NCBI GenBank assembly: GCA_018224485.1
Contig: JAGTVE010000132.1
Coordinates: 1 to 5,292, forward strand
DNA length: 5,292 nt
Direction of reading: 5' to 3'
Source of the DNA: Thioalkalivibrio sp.
Lineage (GTDB): Bacteria; Pseudomonadota; Gammaproteobacteria; Ectothiorhodospirales; Ectothiorhodospiraceae
Shown: positions 5,188-5,292 of the stretch, in pieces
How the letters are laid out: each line of letters opens with the position of its first letter
Position numbering within the stretch: the stretch's first letter is position 1
The notes under the pieces: generated by a model
The model's input: the letters and a program-made list of their open reading frames with translations, nothing else
The model's database searches: none
What the model was told of the DNA's origin: nothing
Made by a program: the position numbers and the translations under genes

Positions 5188-5292
5188 ATGAAGATGATCA
5201 TCCCGTCCCTGCTCCTCATCGTGCCCTTCCTCTTCGGGTGCGGATCCGGTTCCAGCCTCGATGGACCGGAGCCGCCCGATGATGGCGAAGAC
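5188..5292 (+). CDS. predicted outer-membrane lipoprotein, N-terminal part (runs off the window)
   Basis: Thirty-five codons are visible. Residues 1-17 form a lipoprotein signal peptide (MKMIIPSLLLIVPFLFG) ending in the lipobox L15-F16-G17-C18. Lipidation would occur on C18, and Gly at +2 fits sorting to the outer membrane. The mature start GSGSSLDGPEPPDDGED is a flexible, acidic, Pro-rich linker typical before a periplasmic domain that is outside the window. ATG 5188 has only a weak GGAT upstream. A strong AGGAGG at 5156-5161 lies 26 bases away and serves no in-frame start; GTG 5172 in another frame would use it but gives a 36-residue frame with no signal sequence. ATG 5194 is an alternative in-frame start. 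The gene is divergent from the cytochrome operon, and its function is unknown. Confidence 0.7.
   Translation, partial: MKMIIPSLLLIVPFLFGCGSGSSLDGPEPPDDGED

Noticed and set aside
1..5292. CRISPR array, tRNA, rRNA, riboswitch or toxin-antitoxin pair
   Set aside because: No regularly spaced direct repeats, cloverleaf patterns, known aptamer motifs or paired small genes were seen on either strand.

Overview
The window is GC-rich, tightly packed bacterial DNA. The gene families (a Tat-exported 4Fe-4S ferredoxin with an NrfD-type quinone-binding membrane protein and a multiheme cytochrome c, plus pirin and UspA) and two intergenic repeat styles (a GGAGCGGC-type REP pair and a CCCTCACCCC/CCCTCTCCC repeat) suggest a gammaproteobacterium with an anaerobic or sulfur/metal-type respiratory chain. 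The lineage is an inference; no rRNA or other marker gene is present.

Left part (1-1259): a possible tail of an unidentified frame ends inside a REP-like inverted pair (127-191). A complete pirin gene follows on the + strand (292-1137), with all four metal ligands and a ribosome binding site that favours the second ATG. A GC-rich intergenic repeat/hairpin (1148-1183) separates pirin from the convergent usp gene.

Middle part (1260-4663), all on the minus strand: transcription would run from high to low coordinates through a tetraheme c-type cytochrome (4663-4067), a Tat-dependent periplasmic ferredoxin with four Cys motifs (4083-3139), and a ten-helix NrfD/DsrP-like membrane protein (3129-1927). 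After a 241-base gap comes a UspA-family protein (1685-1260). The first three genes overlap or nearly abut (17-base overlap, then 9-base gap). They read as one electron-transfer module that would exchange electrons between the quinone pool and the periplasm: NrfD in the membrane, the ferredoxin wire on its periplasmic face, and the tetraheme cytochrome as soluble or docked partner. No catalytic (molybdopterin, nitrite or sulfite reductase, DsrMK) subunit is encoded beside it. The first ferredoxin motif has Tyr where the second Cys is expected.

Right part (4664-5292): about 520 bases without an intact gene. They hold two outward-facing TATAAT-type -10 elements and, between them, a decayed minus-strand fragment of an IS91/IS801-like transposase with an in-frame stop. 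A new gene begins on the + strand at 5188, divergent from the cytochrome operon. It encodes a lipoprotein with a clear lipobox and runs off the window.

The main points of interest are the self-contained three-gene redox module with its altered first Fe-S motif, and the transposase fossil embedded in the divergent promoter region that drives it.
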